A stretch of 64,000 bases of DNA, from positions 1 through 64,000 of the forward strand of contig JABDBA010000006.1 of the NCBI GenBank assembly GCA_013288885.1, read 5' to 3'. Below the pieces are notes generated by a model, which had not been told where the DNA came from, ran no database searches, and worked only from the letters and a program-made list of their open reading frames with translations. Both the position numbers and the translations under genes were made by a program. The DNA comes from Gammaproteobacteria bacterium (GTDB lineage: Bacteria > Pseudomonadota > Gammaproteobacteria > JABDBA01). Each line of letters opens with the position of its first letter. Positions within the stretch are counted from its first letter, which is position 1. Below are positions 9,036 through 18,460 of this stretch, in pieces.

Positions 9036-11759
9036 ATGCTCACGACCGTACTTAGTAAAATCTTCGGTAACCGTAATGACCGTATTATTAAACAACTTGG
9101 CAAACAAGTGGCTCTTATTAATTCGCTCGAACCGCAATACCAAAAACTCAGCGATGAACAACTACAGGCTAAAACTGCCGAGTTTAAACAACGCCTTAAG
9201 GCGGGTACGAGCCTTGATAATCTATTACCCGAAGCATTTGCTACGGTTCGCGAAGCCAGCCGCCGCGTGTTGAATATGCGTCATTTCGATGTACAGTTGA
9301 TCGGCGGCGTTGTGTTGCACCAAGGCAAAATTGCTGAAATGCGTACCGGTGAAGGTAAAACCTTAGTCGGAACTTTGCCTGCTTATCTCAATGCACTCAC
9401 TGGGCGCGGTGTTTATATTGTAACGGTGAATGATTATTTAGCTAAACGCGATGCAGAATGGATGGCGCCGATTTATTCTTTTTTAGGCATGACTACCGGC
9501 ACTATTTTAACGAGCATGCTGCCTATTGAAAAAAAAGCCGCTTATGCTGCCGATATTACTTATGGCACCAACAACGAATTTGGTTTTGATTATTTACGCG
9601 ACAACATGGCTTTTAGTTTGGCCGAAAAAGTACAACGCGATTTGCACTACGCGATTGTCGACGAAGTCGATTCCATTCTTATCGATGAAGCACGCACGCC
9701 GCTAGTTATTTCAGGGCCATCGGAAGAAAGCTCTGAAATATATATGCGCGTTAACAAAATTATTCCTTTACTGCAAAAAAGCCCGGATAAAGATTCCCCC
9801 GGCGATTTTTATTTGGATGAAAAAACCAAGCAAGCTTATTTAACCGAAGCTGGCCACGAAAAAGTGGAAGAATTGTTAGCCAAAGAAGGTATTTTAGAAA
9901 ATGGCGCGAGTTTATATGACCCCGCGCACATTTTGTTGATGCATCATGTTTACGCGGGTTTACGTGCGCATAATTTATTTCAACGCGATGTTGAGTATAT
10001 TGTGCAAAATAATCAAATCGTTATTGTCGACGAACACACGGGGCGCATTATGCCCGGCCGTCGCTGGTCCGAAGGTTTGCATCAAGCACTAGAAGCAAAA
10101 GAAGGCGTACCTATTCAAAGCGAAAACCAAACATTAGCATCGATCACGTTCCAAAATTATTTTCGTCTGTTTGATAAACTCGCAGGTATGACCGGCACTG
10201 CCGACACCGAAGCTTATGAATTCCAACAAATTTATAATTTAGAAGTGGTCGTGATTCCAGTAAACCAAGGTATTGTTCGTAAAGATCATATTGATCAAAT
10301 TTATTTAACCACGCGCGAAAAATTTGCCGCGATCATCCAAGATATCAAACAATGTATCGATCGCCAACAACCGGTGTTGGTCGGTACAGCATCGATAGAA
10401 ACTTCTGAACTGCTTTCGGGTTTGCTCAATAAAGAAAAAATTCCGCATCAAGTTTTAAATGCAAAATTCCATGCGCAAGAAGCTGAAATTATTGCCGAAG
10501 CCGGTCGACCAGGAGCAGTGACGATTGCCACCAACATGGCGGGCCGCGGCACAGATATTGTATTGGGTGGCAATTTAGCAGCACAGTTACATGCGTTACC
10601 TACCGATACACCTGAGCAAACCATGTCGGAAATTCGTGCTGATTGGCAACAGCGCCATGAAAAAGTATTAACGACCGGTGGTTTATATATCATTGGTAGT
10701 GAACGCCATGAATCAAGACGCATTGATAATCAATTACGTGGCCGTTCGGGTCGTCAAGGTGACCCCGGCGCATCGCGTTTTTACCTGTCGCTGCAAGACA
10801 ATCTCATGCGCATCTTCGCGAGCGATCGTGTAGCTTCGATCATGAAAGCGCTCGGATTAAAAGAAGGCGAAGCCATTGAACACAGCATGGTCACCAATGC
10901 TATCGAAAAAGCGCAACGCAAAGTAGAAGCGCGCAACTTCGACATGCGTAAACAATTATTAGAATACGATGATATTGCTAATGAACAGCGTAAAGTGATT
11001 TATCAACAACGCAATGAATTATTAGCAGCAGAAGATGTTTCGGAAACCATTCAATTTATTCGCAGCGATGTGATCGACACCATCACTAATGAATTCATTC
11101 CTCTTCATAGTTTAGAAGAGCAATGGGATATCAAAGGGCTTGAACAAAAAATATTACAGCAATTTAATATGATCGTACCCGTACAAAAATGGCTGGATGA
11201 AAACCACGATTTGCACGAAGAAACATTACGAGCGCGCATCCAAGAAGATTTCAAACAATTCTACCAACAAAAAGAAACCAATATTGGATCACCGCTGTTA
11301 CGCCAAATTGAAAAATCGATTATGTTACAAACCTTAGATGTGCTCTGGCGCGAACATTTATCGGCGATGGATCATTTGCGCCAAGGCATTCATTTGCGCG
11401 GTTATGCCCAGAAAAATCCTAAGCAAGAATATAAACGTGAAGCGTTTGAATTATTCTCACGCATGTTAGATCAACTCAAACTCAACGTATTTAGCACCAT
11501 GGTAAGATTAGAAATTCGCACGCAAGAAGATGTGCAAGCGGCTGAACAACAACGCCGCAATCAAATTCCGCAACAACTTTTATTTGAGCACCCGGTGACG
11601 AACGTGGTTGCCAACGATGAAAATGCACAACCGGAACAACCACTTGCTGCTAACGCGGAAACTGCACCGTTTGTGCGACCGATACCTAAAGTAGGCCGCA
11701 ATGAAAATTGCCCTTGTGGTTCGGGTAAAAAATATAAGCACTGTCATGGGCAATTGTGA
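9036..11759 (+). CDS. secA: Preprotein translocase ATPase SecA
   Basis: SecA is the motor ATPase that pushes unfolded preproteins through SecYEG. The 907-residue product has the full family length. It carries the N-terminal [20 protein letters not shown] segment with Walker A GEGKT (about residues 104-110), the [19 protein letters not shown]-type Walker B (about 210), the second NBD motif [14 protein letters not shown] (about 500), and a C-terminal zinc-binding tail [14 protein letters not shown] that binds SecB. No secM-like arrest gene lies upstream. Its stop (TGA 11757-11759) overlaps the mutT start by one base, the common secA-mutT pairing of gammaproteobacteria. Confidence 0.98.
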   Translation: MLTTVLSKIFGNRNDRIIKQLGKQVALINSLEPQYQKLSDEQLQAKTAEFKQRLKAGTSLDNLLPEAFATVREASRRVLNMRHFDVQLIGGVVLHQGKIAEMRTGEGKTLVGTLPAYLNALTGRGVYIVTVNDYLAKRDAEWMAPIYSFLGMTTGTILTSMLPIEKKAAYAADITYGTNNEFGFDYLRDNMAFSLAEKVQRDLHYAIVDEVDSILIDEARTPLVISGPSEESSEIYMRVNKIIPLLQKSPDKDSPGDFYLDEKTKQAYLTEAGHEKVEELLAKEGILENGASLYDPAHILLMHHVYAGLRAHNLFQRDVEYIVQNNQIVIVDEHTGRIMPGRRWSEGLHQALEAKEGVPIQSENQTLASITFQNYFRLFDKLAGMTGTADTEAYEFQQIYNLEVVVIPVNQGIVRKDHIDQIYLTTREKFAAIIQDIKQCIDRQQPVLVGTASIETSELLSGLLNKEKIPHQVLNAKFHAQEAEIIAEAGRPGAVTIATNMAGRGTDIVLGGNLAAQLHALPTDTPEQTMSEIRADWQQRHEKVLTTGGLYIIGSERHESRRIDNQLRGRSGRQGDPGASRFYLSLQDNLMRIFASDRVASIMKALGLKEGEAIEHSMVTNAIEKAQRKVEARNFDMRKQLLEYDDIANEQRKVIYQQRNELLAAEDVSETIQFIRSDVIDTITNEFIPLHSLEEQWDIKGLEQKILQQFNMIVPVQKWLDENHDLHEETLRARIQEDFKQFYQQKETNIGSPLLRQIEKSIMLQTLDVLWREHLSAMDHLRQGIHLRGYAQKNPKQEYKREAFELFSRMLDQLKLNVFSTMVRLEIRTQEDVQAAEQQRRNQIPQQLLFEHPVTNVVANDENAQPEQPLAANAETAPFVRPIPKVGRNENCPCGSGKKYKHCHGQL

Positions 11760-12154
11760 TGATCCAAGTCGTCGTCGGCATCATCTCCAATCCACAAAAC
11801 GAAATACTCATTGCCTTGCGCCCCGCCCATTTAGCTCAAGGCAACCGTTGGGAATTCCCCGGCGGCAAAATTGAAAACGGTGAAACTCCTTATGAAGCTT
11901 TAGTGCGAGAACTGCACGAAGAAGTTGGTATTACCGTCACTGCCGCGCGCCCTTTCATGCAATTACAATATGATTACAACGATCGCAGCGTTGATCTCAA
12001 TGTGTGGTGGGTGGAACAATATCACGACCAACCCCATGGCCGCGAAGGCCAACAAGTACGCTGGGTTACTGCCCCAGCGCTCTCATCTATCGATTTTGTC
12101 GCCGCCAATGAAGCGATTATTTTAGCGATTCAGGGGGTTGTTGCACGAAATTAA
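11759..12154 (+). CDS. mutT: MutT-type Nudix hydrolase (8-oxo-dGTP diphosphatase)
   Basis: MutT hydrolyses oxidised 8-oxo-dGTP to the monophosphate and prevents A:T to C:G transversions. The 131-residue product carries a complete Nudix box, starting GGKIENGETPYEALVREL and ending HEEVGI (about residues 36-59), after the MutT-like start VVVGIISNPQNEILIALRP. The ATG at 11759 overlaps the secA stop (TGATG), so it is translationally coupled. A GTG three bases earlier is possible. The gene ends just before the hairpin repeat at 12171. Confidence 0.93.
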   Translation: MIQVVVGIISNPQNEILIALRPAHLAQGNRWEFPGGKIENGETPYEALVRELHEEVGITVTAARPFMQLQYDYNDRSVDLNVWWVEQYHDQPHGREGQQVRWVTAPALSSIDFVAANEAIILAIQGVVARN

Positions 12155-12170
12155 TATATTCGCTGGTGTC

Positions 12171-12211
12171 ATTGCGAGGCGACCGTGGTTTTTTTTGGTC
12201 GCCGTGGCAAT
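12171..12211. repeat. ATTGCGAGGCGACC inverted repeat (REP-like), between convergent genes
   Basis: ATTGCGAGGCGACC (12171-12184) is nearly complementary to GGTCGCCGTGGCAAT (12197-12211) with a T-rich loop. This type of attgcgag...gcaat palindrome is dispersed in many proteobacterial genomes. It separates mutT (+) from panC (-) and can act as a bidirectional terminator. Confidence 0.55.
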
Positions 12212-12221
12212 CTTCAAGCTA

Positions 12222-13004
12222 TCAAATGGCACTATAACTTCTAAAAACATTATCGATAATCCTGATTGGGTCGATACGAAACGCCAAAAACAATCGGTTT
12301 TCATATTCTTCAACGTAATCAAAGGTTAATTTCAGTTTTGTTAATTTAATTTTTATTTTTTCCACATCAAATATTTTATTCTGATAAAAATATCGATAAA
12401 ACTGCTCCACTATGGTGCGTTGCTCAGTTGAAAGTCTTGTATTCCTAGAGCTATACGGCAATCCAGACTCCTCTCGTACTGTTGGGCATAATTCACAACT
12501 ACTTGTTAAAAAATAGTTATTAATCATTTCTTTAACTAAATAATACTGTTGATAATCTTTTTCACCCATATAAATTTTTGTGGGCTGCGCTAACTGCAAC
12601 AACTTCATCACTACTGTTAATACCCCATTAAAATGGCCGGGACGAAATTGGCCTTCGAACATTTTTGCTAATGGATGTTCTGTTTGCAGATGAATCAGAT
12701 TACCACCTGGGTAAATATCTTCGGCATTAGGCATAAGCACATAATCCACCTTTAATTCTTCGGCCAATGCCAAATCGTTTTCTAACGTTTTTGGATAGTG
12801 TTGAAAATCATTTGCGTCGTTAAATTGCGTGGGATTCACAAAAATACTCAGCACTGTGATATTATTTTCTGCCACCGATTTATTAATCAATGACGCATGG
12901 CCAATATGCAAGCAACCCATGGTCGGTACGAATCCAATAGTTACATTCGGTGAAATATCTTTACGAATTTGTTGCCATTGTTGGATATCCTGGATGACTT
13001 TCAT
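12222..13004 (-). CDS. panC: Pantothenate synthetase
   Basis: PanC ligates pantoate and beta-alanine with ATP to give pantothenate, the last step of vitamin B5 synthesis. The 260-residue product has the nucleotide-binding PTMGCLHIGH motif (about residues 28-37), the FVNPTQF segment, GEKDYQQYYLVKEM, and the REESGLPYSSRN C-terminal-domain signature (about 180). It is slightly shorter than the ~283-residue E. coli protein. It is the last gene of a panG-panB-panC operon, starting one base after the panB stop. No panD is present here, so beta-alanine must come from elsewhere. Confidence 0.96.
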   Translation of the reverse strand: MKVIQDIQQWQQIRKDISPNVTIGFVPTMGCLHIGHASLINKSVAENNITVLSIFVNPTQFNDANDFQHYPKTLENDLALAEELKVDYVLMPNAEDIYPGGNLIHLQTEHPLAKMFEGQFRPGHFNGVLTVVMKLLQLAQPTKIYMGEKDYQQYYLVKEMINNYFLTSSCELCPTVREESGLPYSSRNTRLSTEQRTIVEQFYRYFYQNKIFDVEKIKIKLTKLKLTFDYVEEYENRLFLAFRIDPIRIIDNVFRSYSAI

Positions 13005-13005
13005 A

Positions 13006-13794
13006 TTAATAAGTATACTCCTCCGTCGGATACTCGCACGCCTTCACCTCACTGGCATAGCGATCAATACTTTCTTTAAACACTGCCTCACCATTCAAAT
13101 AATTTTTTAAAAACTTCGGTTTAAATGACGCTTGCAAACCCAATAAATCATGCATTACTAATACTTGGCCATCGGTGTGAGGCCCTGCACCTATACCAAT
13201 GGTTGGAATCTGCAACGATGCAGTAATCAATTTTGCTAAATCCGCTGGAATACATTCCAGAACTATTGCAAAACAACCCGCTTGCTCTAATGCTTTTGCT
13301 TGATCAAGCAATTTATTTTTTGCTGCTGCATCTTTACCCTGCACTCTTAAACCACCCAAAGCATGACTATGTTGCGGCGTTAAACCAATATGCCCCATCA
13401 CTGGCACACCTGATTCAACAATATATTCAATACAAGTTAAATTAGTACCTGCTCCTTCTAATTTTACCGCCTGTGCACCGGCTTGAATTAATTTTTCAAC
13501 AGCCATCATAGATTTGCTCAGTGATTTGCGATAACTCATAAACGGCATATCAGCAATAATAAATTTGTTGGTCAAACCCCTCGCGACAGCTTGTGTATGC
13601 AGCGTCATCATTGCTAAGGTAGCACCGGTAGTATCTGCGCAACCGTGCATCACCATCGCTAAACTATCGCCAACCAATACACAATCAATATTTGTTTGAT
13701 CGATAATTTTTGCACTGGTGTAATCATAACAAGTAATCATGCTAATTTTTTCATGGGCAGCTTTCTTTTTACTGAAATCAAGAACATTGTTCAT
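13006..13794 (-). CDS. panB: 3-methyl-2-oxobutanoate hydroxymethyltransferase (ketopantoate synthesis)
   Basis: PanB transfers a hydroxymethyl group from methylene-tetrahydrofolate to 2-ketoisovalerate, giving ketopantoate. The 262-residue product has the family length and the motifs SMITCYDYTSAKI, DCVLVGDSLAMVMHGC (metal-binding Asp), AVKLEGAG, GHIGLTPQH and IPTIGIGAGPHTDGQVLV. Its ATG overlaps the panG stop as ATGA, so translation is coupled, and panC follows after one base. Together with panG and panC it forms a compact leftward pantothenate operon. Confidence 0.97.
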   Translation of the reverse strand: MNNVLDFSKKKAAHEKISMITCYDYTSAKIIDQTNIDCVLVGDSLAMVMHGCADTTGATLAMMTLHTQAVARGLTNKFIIADMPFMSYRKSLSKSMMAVEKLIQAGAQAVKLEGAGTNLTCIEYIVESGVPVMGHIGLTPQHSHALGGLRVQGKDAAAKNKLLDQAKALEQAGCFAIVLECIPADLAKLITASLQIPTIGIGAGPHTDGQVLVMHDLLGLQASFKPKFLKNYLNGEAVFKESIDRYASEVKACEYPTEEYTY

Positions 13795-14516
13795 GGTTTA
13801 TCTCCGGGGTTTTGCAAAAAAGTTCTAACAAATGATGCAAAAATAGGCTGAAATTGATCACCTGTTAACGCTTGCAAGTCACGCTGCAAAGTAACGTGAT
13901 CTTTGCGCGCAATGGGGCCAGTCAGTGCTTCAGTTAGATTATTACTAATGTTGTTAAACGTTTGCTGTAAAAATGGCTGCAAAACTTCTTGACCAACACC
14001 AAACTTATTTTGCATTTCGGCAAAAAATTTTTGCCATAAAATAGTAGTAAAATTATTTGCTAGCACGCACAACGCGTGATAATAGGCTTTGTCTGTAGTT
14101 TTAATTTTGTAATGAGCATTGTTTAACCCTGGCAAAACTTCTGAAAATTCAAGGTCAGCTTGTGTAATAATAAAGGGGATCTTTTGATAATCTTCTAAAG
14201 AATATAGGCTGTGACCAAAAGTTTGTAACGGATGCGCAGAATGCGCGTATTTTGAAATTAAATTGCCCGAGCAATGCACCAGGATCAGAGTTTGCTGATG
14301 ATCATGAAGATGGGTTTCGATAAATTCATCAATCGCTTTATCGCTGATGAGCAACAGAACGTGAGTGGATTGCGCAAGGATAGGAGAAAGTGCCCTAATA
14401 TCGTCAGTACGTCGTGCCCAAGTTTGGTAAGCAAGCCCTAACGCAGCAAAATAACAACAAATATGTTTAACCAATCGACCGTCGCCGATGATGGCATAAT
14501 GCGGTACTTGTCTCAT
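13791..14516 (-). CDS. panG: Probable ketopantoate reductase of the PanG type (Rossmann-like/DUF2520)
   Basis: I chose ATG 14516: AAGGA lies about 8 bases upstream, and the residues before it look non-coding. The 241-residue product starts with a Rossmann-like HYAIIGDGRLVKHICCYF segment (GxGxxx variant). It continues as an NAD(P)-binding fold with VLLLISDKAIDEFI, then a DUF2520-type helical domain (ADLEFSEVLPGLNN...AYYHALCVLANNFTTILW). This is the fold reported for PanG, the ketopantoate reductase of Francisella that is not homologous to PanE. Its place as first gene before panB and panC, with ATGA overlap, supports the reductase role. The function is inferred from family and operon, not from specific active-site residues. 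Confidence 0.75.
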   Translation of the reverse strand: MRQVPHYAIIGDGRLVKHICCYFAALGLAYQTWARRTDDIRALSPILAQSTHVLLLISDKAIDEFIETHLHDHQQTLILVHCSGNLISKYAHSAHPLQTFGHSLYSLEDYQKIPFIITQADLEFSEVLPGLNNAHYKIKTTDKAYYHALCVLANNFTTILWQKFFAEMQNKFGVGQEVLQPFLQQTFNNISNNLTEALTGPIARKDHVTLQRDLQALTGDQFQPIFASFVRTFLQNPGDKP

Positions 14517-14684
14517 GATCAAGTCCTTAAAAATCGTAAGTTCTATAGAAATAATCCACCAAACATCAATCACTGCCCAATCGGGTCAATGTCTAGAAAA
14601 TAGTAACCCCAAACCGCCCAAAAATCAATTTTATGGTAATATGACAGCTAACATCAGGGTAATACCTCGTTGTTAAATCACTCT

Positions 14685-14761
14685 GTCCCGGTGGCACAGC
14701 TGGATAGCGCATCCCCCTCCTAAGGGGAAGGTCGGCGGTTCAAATCCGCCCCGGGACGCCA
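14685..14761 (+). tRNA. tRNA-Arg (anticodon CCT)
   Basis: A full cloverleaf folds by eye. The acceptor GTCCCGG (14685-14691) pairs perfectly with CCGGGAC (14751-14757). The D stem is GCAC/GCGC with one A-C mismatch. The anticodon stem TCCCC/GGGGA has loop CTCCTAA, giving anticodon CCT (14719-14721). The T stem is GGCGG/CCGCC with TTCAAAT loop. The discriminator is G and CCA is encoded (14759-14761). It sits at the left edge of the accessory island, and tRNA 3' ends are classic integrase targets. I did not find a second copy of its 3' end in the window. Confidence 0.95.
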
Positions 14762-14803
14762 GGTTTATAGGGGTTTTTGAGTTTTGCTGGAGTGAGGGTT
14801 TGG

Positions 14804-14825
14804 GGTGGTGCTATGGTGGTGCTAT
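14804..14825. repeat. Tandem 11-bp duplication just downstream of tRNA-Arg
   Basis: GGTGGTGCTAT occurs twice head to tail (14804-14814, 14815-14825), about 40 bp after the tRNA. It could be a remnant of an integration junction. No other role is visible. The rest of 14762-15012 holds no gene, only AT-rich DNA with an AAGGA ribosome site for the next gene. Confidence 0.5.
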
Positions 14826-15012
14826 GAAATAAAAGTATGTATTTAATTTCAATCCGCTTGTAATAAATCTATTAGACCAAAAGCTCTACAATTACCCTTA
14901 ACTATCCTTAGTTATTATTCGCCAAACTGCCAGCAATCCATATTTAGCTTTCGCAATTCATTAAATTAGTTACAATAAACGTTCTTGGCTAAACTAAAAA
15001 TAAGGAATTTAA

Positions 15013-16656
15013 ATGCATATAGTTAAAGTTAATATTGAAAATTTTAAATGCTTTAAAGGAAAGTTTTCTTTAAACCTCAATGAAGGAATAAATATTCTTG
15101 TTGGTAATAATGAAGCAGGTAAATCTACAATACTGGAAGCCATTCATCTAGCACTAACTGGTATATTGAATGCAAGATATTTAAAAAACGAACTTTCACA
15201 GTATCTTTTCAATAGAACAGTTGAGCGAGAATATATAAATAGCTTGAACACACCAGCCCCACAATTACCGCCTTGTATTTTGATTGAATTATTTATTTCT
15301 GGCAATGATTGCCCAGCACTTGCTTTACTTGAAGGCAATGGAAATAGTGAAAAAAATGAAACTAGTGGCATAACATATCGCATTGAATTTGATGACCAAT
15401 ATCAAAGGGAATATGAAGAATTACTAAAGAATAGCATCATAAAAACTATCCCGATAGAATATTATAAAATTTCCTGGAAAACATTCGCTAGAAGCGAGGT
15501 TACTACAAGAAGCATCCCAGTTAAATCTGCGCTAATTGATTCCGCTAGTGCTCGCGTTCAGAATGGTTCTGATATTTATATATCAAGAATTATTCGAGAT
15601 AATTTAGAAGACAAGGAAAGAGTAGAAATTTCACAGGCTCATAGACAAATGAAGGAAACCTTTATGGGAGAACCTTCTATTCAAGCGATCAATGAAAAAA
15701 TCAATAATAATGCGAGCTTAACTGGCAAAGAAATCAAAATATCCGTTGATCTTTCTACTCAGAATGCTTGGGAAATGAGCTTAATGACTTACCTAGATGA
15801 AATTCCATTCCATTATATTGGTAAAGGAGAACAAAGTATTATTAAAACAAGTTTGGCTTTAAGTCACAAAAAATCTCAAGAGGCAAATGTGATTCTTATT
15901 GAAGAACCAGAAAATCATTTGTCACATTCAAAACTAAATGAGTTGATAAAGAAAATATCTGATACTGTTATGAAAAAACAAATAATAATATCAACACATA
16001 GCAGTTTTGTCGCCAATAAATTAGGATTAGATAAACTTATATTTCTGAATGATTATAAGAGCATACGGCTTAACGATTTATCCCCACAAACCAAGAACTT
16101 TTTTAAAAAACTGTCTGGATATAATACACTCCGCCTTATTCTTTGTAAAAGAGCCATATTGGTTGAAGGAGATTCTGACGAATTGATTGTACAAAAGGCG
16201 TATATGCTTAATCATGATGGAAAACTTCCTATTGAAGATGGTGTTGATATTATTTCTGTTGGTACTTCTTTTTTAAGATTTTTAGAGATTGCTCATAAAA
16301 TCAACAAACCAGTTACTGTCGTTACTGATAACGATGGAAATGTGGATGCGCTTAAAAGTAAATATAGTGACTATCTTGGAAAAAATAGCAAGGAAAACAT
16401 TAAAATATGTTTTGATGACCTTGTTGATAGAGGTGATGATGATTTCAATTACAACACCTTAGAACCAAAGTTATTAAAAGAAAACGATCGAATTTCATTC
16501 AATGAAATATTTGATAAATCGCACCCTACTGATATTGAATTGCATAAATACATGCGCGCCAATAAAACTGAATGCGCCATGATAATATTTGATACAAAAA
16601 AAGATGTAAAATTTCCCGCTTATATTTTGAAGGCAATAAAACCACATGAACAATAA
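15013..16656 (+). CDS. OLD-family ATPase/TOPRIM nuclease, GajA-like (Gabija)
   Basis: A 547-residue protein of the OLD (overcoming lysogenization defect) class. The SMC-like N-terminus carries Walker A GNNEAGKST (about residues 32-40) and the C-terminal ABC half carries Walker B VILIEEPENHLS (about 294-305). A TOPRIM domain follows, with the catalytic glutamate in ILVEGDSDELIV (about 384-395) and acidic residues in VVTDNDGNVD (about 436-445). Class 2 OLD nucleases are encoded with a UvrD-like helicase, as here: the next gene overlaps by 11 bases. That pairing defines the Gabija anti-phage system, in which GajA cuts DNA when nucleotides are depleted. AAGGA precedes the ATG. Confidence 0.85.
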   Translation: MHIVKVNIENFKCFKGKFSLNLNEGINILVGNNEAGKSTILEAIHLALTGILNARYLKNELSQYLFNRTVEREYINSLNTPAPQLPPCILIELFISGNDCPALALLEGNGNSEKNETSGITYRIEFDDQYQREYEELLKNSIIKTIPIEYYKISWKTFARSEVTTRSIPVKSALIDSASARVQNGSDIYISRIIRDNLEDKERVEISQAHRQMKETFMGEPSIQAINEKINNNASLTGKEIKISVDLSTQNAWEMSLMTYLDEIPFHYIGKGEQSIIKTSLALSHKKSQEANVILIEEPENHLSHSKLNELIKKISDTVMKKQIIISTHSSFVANKLGLDKLIFLNDYKSIRLNDLSPQTKNFFKKLSGYNTLRLILCKRAILVEGDSDELIVQKAYMLNHDGKLPIEDGVDIISVGTSFLRFLEIAHKINKPVTVVTDNDGNVDALKSKYSDYLGKNSKENIKICFDDLVDRGDDDFNYNTLEPKLLKENDRISFNEIFDKSHPTDIELHKYMRANKTECAMIIFDTKKDVKFPAYILKAIKPHEQ

Positions 16657-17734
16657 TAAACTTATTATTGCAGCAGCAGGCTCGGGGAAAACTACTCTCC
16701 TTGTGAATGAGGGATTAAATCCTACGAATGGAAATGTTTTGATTACTACTTATACTGAAGCAAATGGGGTCGAGATAAGAAAAAAAATTGTAGAAAAAAA
16801 CAAATTTATACCTAGCCATCTTAAAGTACAAACCTGGTTTTCATTTTTATTGGAACATGGCGTCAGGCCATACCAAGGATATTTTTTTGAAAATGACATT
16901 AAAGGAATGAATTTTGTCAATAATCAATCTGTTCGTTACAGCAAAGAAAGTGAAACTGAAAAACATTACTTCGACGAACAACGTAAAATATATTCAGACA
17001 AAATCTCAAAATTCTTAATTAAATGTAATGAAAAAAGCGGTGGGAAAATTATCGATAGATTACATAGAATTTACCCAAACATATTTATTGACGAAATTCA
17101 AGATTTGGCTGGATATGATCTTGATTTCCTAAAGTTAATTTTTAATTCAAATATCGACGTTCTTCTGGTGGGTGACCCAAGACAAGGAACATACTCAACA
17201 AGCAACATAGCCAAAAATAAAAAATATAAAAAATCTTCTATTGTTCATTTCTTTGAAGATACCTCAATAGCGATTAACAAAGATGAGTCGTCGCTCACTA
17301 CAAATTATCGTAGTATCCCAGCCATATGTGATTTATCAAATTGTCTATTTCCACAACATTTGAAAACAAAACCTGGCAACACAGAAAAAACTGGTCACGA
17401 TGGTATTTTTTTGGTTAGACCGAGAAATGTAGATAATTACCTTTTCGAATATAAGCCTATGCAGCTTAGAGATAAGAAAAATAAAGTAATAGAAAACAGC
17501 CACCCTGTCATGAATTTTGGAGAATCCAAAGGTCTTTCTTTTGATAGGGTACTGATTTACCCAACAGAACCAATAAAAAAATGGCTCAAAGATAACAATA
17601 GCAATTTAGCTGCCACAAGTCGCTCAAAGCTGTATGTGGCTATCACAAGAGCACGGTTCAGTGTTGCTTTTGTTTACGACTATAAAGATGATGAAATTAT
17701 AAGTGGTGTAGCGAAATATCTTCCTCTTGCTTGA
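16646..17734 (+). CDS. Short UvrD/PcrA-like superfamily 1 helicase, GajB-like (Gabija)
   Basis: A 362-residue superfamily 1 helicase-like ATPase. Motifs in order are Walker A AAAGSGKTT (about residues 9-17), Walker B FIDEIQDLAGYD (about 147-158), motif III LLVGDPRQGTYST (about 173-185), motif IV-like TTNYRS (about 219-224), and motif VI VAITRAR (about 331-337). It is clearly shorter than the ~490-residue GajB reference, mainly through a compact 2A/2B region. All core motifs remain, so it may be a minimal variant rather than a broken gene. It overlaps the gajA-like gene by 11 bases, indicating coupled translation of a two-gene defence cassette. Confidence 0.83.
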   Translation: MNNNKLIIAAAGSGKTTLLVNEGLNPTNGNVLITTYTEANGVEIRKKIVEKNKFIPSHLKVQTWFSFLLEHGVRPYQGYFFENDIKGMNFVNNQSVRYSKESETEKHYFDEQRKIYSDKISKFLIKCNEKSGGKIIDRLHRIYPNIFIDEIQDLAGYDLDFLKLIFNSNIDVLLVGDPRQGTYSTSNIAKNKKYKKSSIVHFFEDTSIAINKDESSLTTNYRSIPAICDLSNCLFPQHLKTKPGNTEKTGHDGIFLVRPRNVDNYLFEYKPMQLRDKKNKVIENSHPVMNFGESKGLSFDRVLIYPTEPIKKWLKDNNSNLAATSRSKLYVAITRARFSVAFVYDYKDDEIISGVAKYLPLA

Positions 17735-17789
17735 ACTAGCTCGAATAAATAATCTTTGCTTTATTGATAGATTGTTCATTTTATAAAAA

Positions 17790-18101
17790 TTATTCTACTA
17801 ACCCATGTATAAATTTCGACGCTTTGCGCCGATTCCTTAAATCGAGTTTCGCATATGCATTAATTATCTCCGCAAGCACATCATCTCTTGTATAAAAATA
17901 TGCTTCTGGAAGTCCTAACACCTTTGCTATAGCTGCCAAAACAGAATATTCCGGCGTATGTTTTCCGGTTTCATACTGATTCATCCTTGCACTGGCAACA
18001 AATTCATCAATACCCGCAGCAATACCCAGTTGTTTTTGGGATATCTTAGCCAATAGACGGGCTTCTTTTAAACGTTTACTGATTGGTGATTTTATAGCCA
18101 C
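17790..18101 (-). CDS. XRE-family HTH transcriptional regulator
   Basis: A 103-residue Cro/CI-type repressor. The helix-turn-helix covers about residues 10-65 (RLKEARLLAKISQKQLGIAA, then SARMNQYETGKHTPEYSVLA and AKVLGLPEAYFYTRDD). The C-terminal ~35 residues are helical and may dimerise. It is divergent from the small gene at 18218. The intergenic DNA holds two palindromes overlapping a sigma70 promoter, so it very probably represses that promoter and perhaps its own. It sits 55 bp beyond the convergent end of the Gabija-like pair. Confidence 0.9.
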   Translation of the reverse strand: MAIKSPISKRLKEARLLAKISQKQLGIAAGIDEFVASARMNQYETGKHTPEYSVLAAIAKVLGLPEAYFYTRDDVLAEIINAYAKLDLRNRRKASKFIHGLVE

Positions 18102-18131
18102 ACTTACCCCTTTAGTTAAGGAAATAATGAG

Positions 18132-18184
18132 CTAAGATAATCTTAGTTTTTTTGTTGACAAGATACTAAGAATTTCTTAGTATC
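18132..18184 (+). promoter_or_regulatory. Sigma70 promoter with two palindromic operators
   Basis: TTGACA (18155-18160), a 17-bp spacer, then TAGTAT (18178-18183) form a good promoter for the gene at 18218. Operator 1 is CTAAGATAATCTTAG (18132-18146), a perfect palindrome. Operator 2 runs from 18162 to 18184, with half-sites GATACTAAGAA and TTCTTAGTATC around a central T, and covers the spacer and -10. Both share the CTAAGA half-site. Position and symmetry fit binding by the adjacent XRE protein. Confidence 0.75.
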
Positions 18185-18217
18185 TACGCTAGACGCATAT
18201 TTCAGAAGGAAAATCAG

Positions 18218-18460
18218 ATGGATAATGAAACCAATAACTCCATTAATGGAGTTTATATCCTTAATCCTAAATTAAACCAACAGCAGCTTAATGATGCAAT
18301 TAGCGCTTGTCTTAGCAAAGCTGAAGCATTAGCAATAACCGCTGCCACTACTAATTTTGAGGCTTATACTGACGAAATACTTACTAACTACTTATGGACA
18401 TTGAGCGATATAATCCGGGAGGCAAAGTGGTTATATGGAAAAACTACTAACAAAATATAA
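18218..18460 (+). CDS. Small unknown protein under XRE-controlled promoter
   Basis: An 80-residue, mostly helical, soluble protein (MDNETNNSINGVYILNPKLN...) with AGAAGGA just upstream of the ATG and a clear sigma70 promoter. Small proteins of this kind accompany XRE repressors in many gammaproteobacterial mobile elements, but I do not assign a function. An antitoxin-like or accessory regulator is possible. The following 270 bp (18461-18730) contain no gene I can support. They carry AT-rich sequence that should hold the promoter of the large NTPase gene. Confidence 0.7.
   Translation: MDNETNNSINGVYILNPKLNQQQLNDAISACLSKAEALAITAATTNFEAYTDEILTNYLWTLSDIIREAKWLYGKTTNKI

Noticed and set aside
8718..9161. 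Minus-strand 136-residue frame overlapping the lipoprotein gene and secA start
   Set aside because: It is out of frame with the clear lipoprotein signal and runs antisense into secA; a shadow frame.
15013..17734. Retron or PARIS-type system
   Set aside because: No reverse transcriptase is present, and ATPase and TOPRIM are fused in one protein with a helicase partner, which fits Gabija rather than PARIS.
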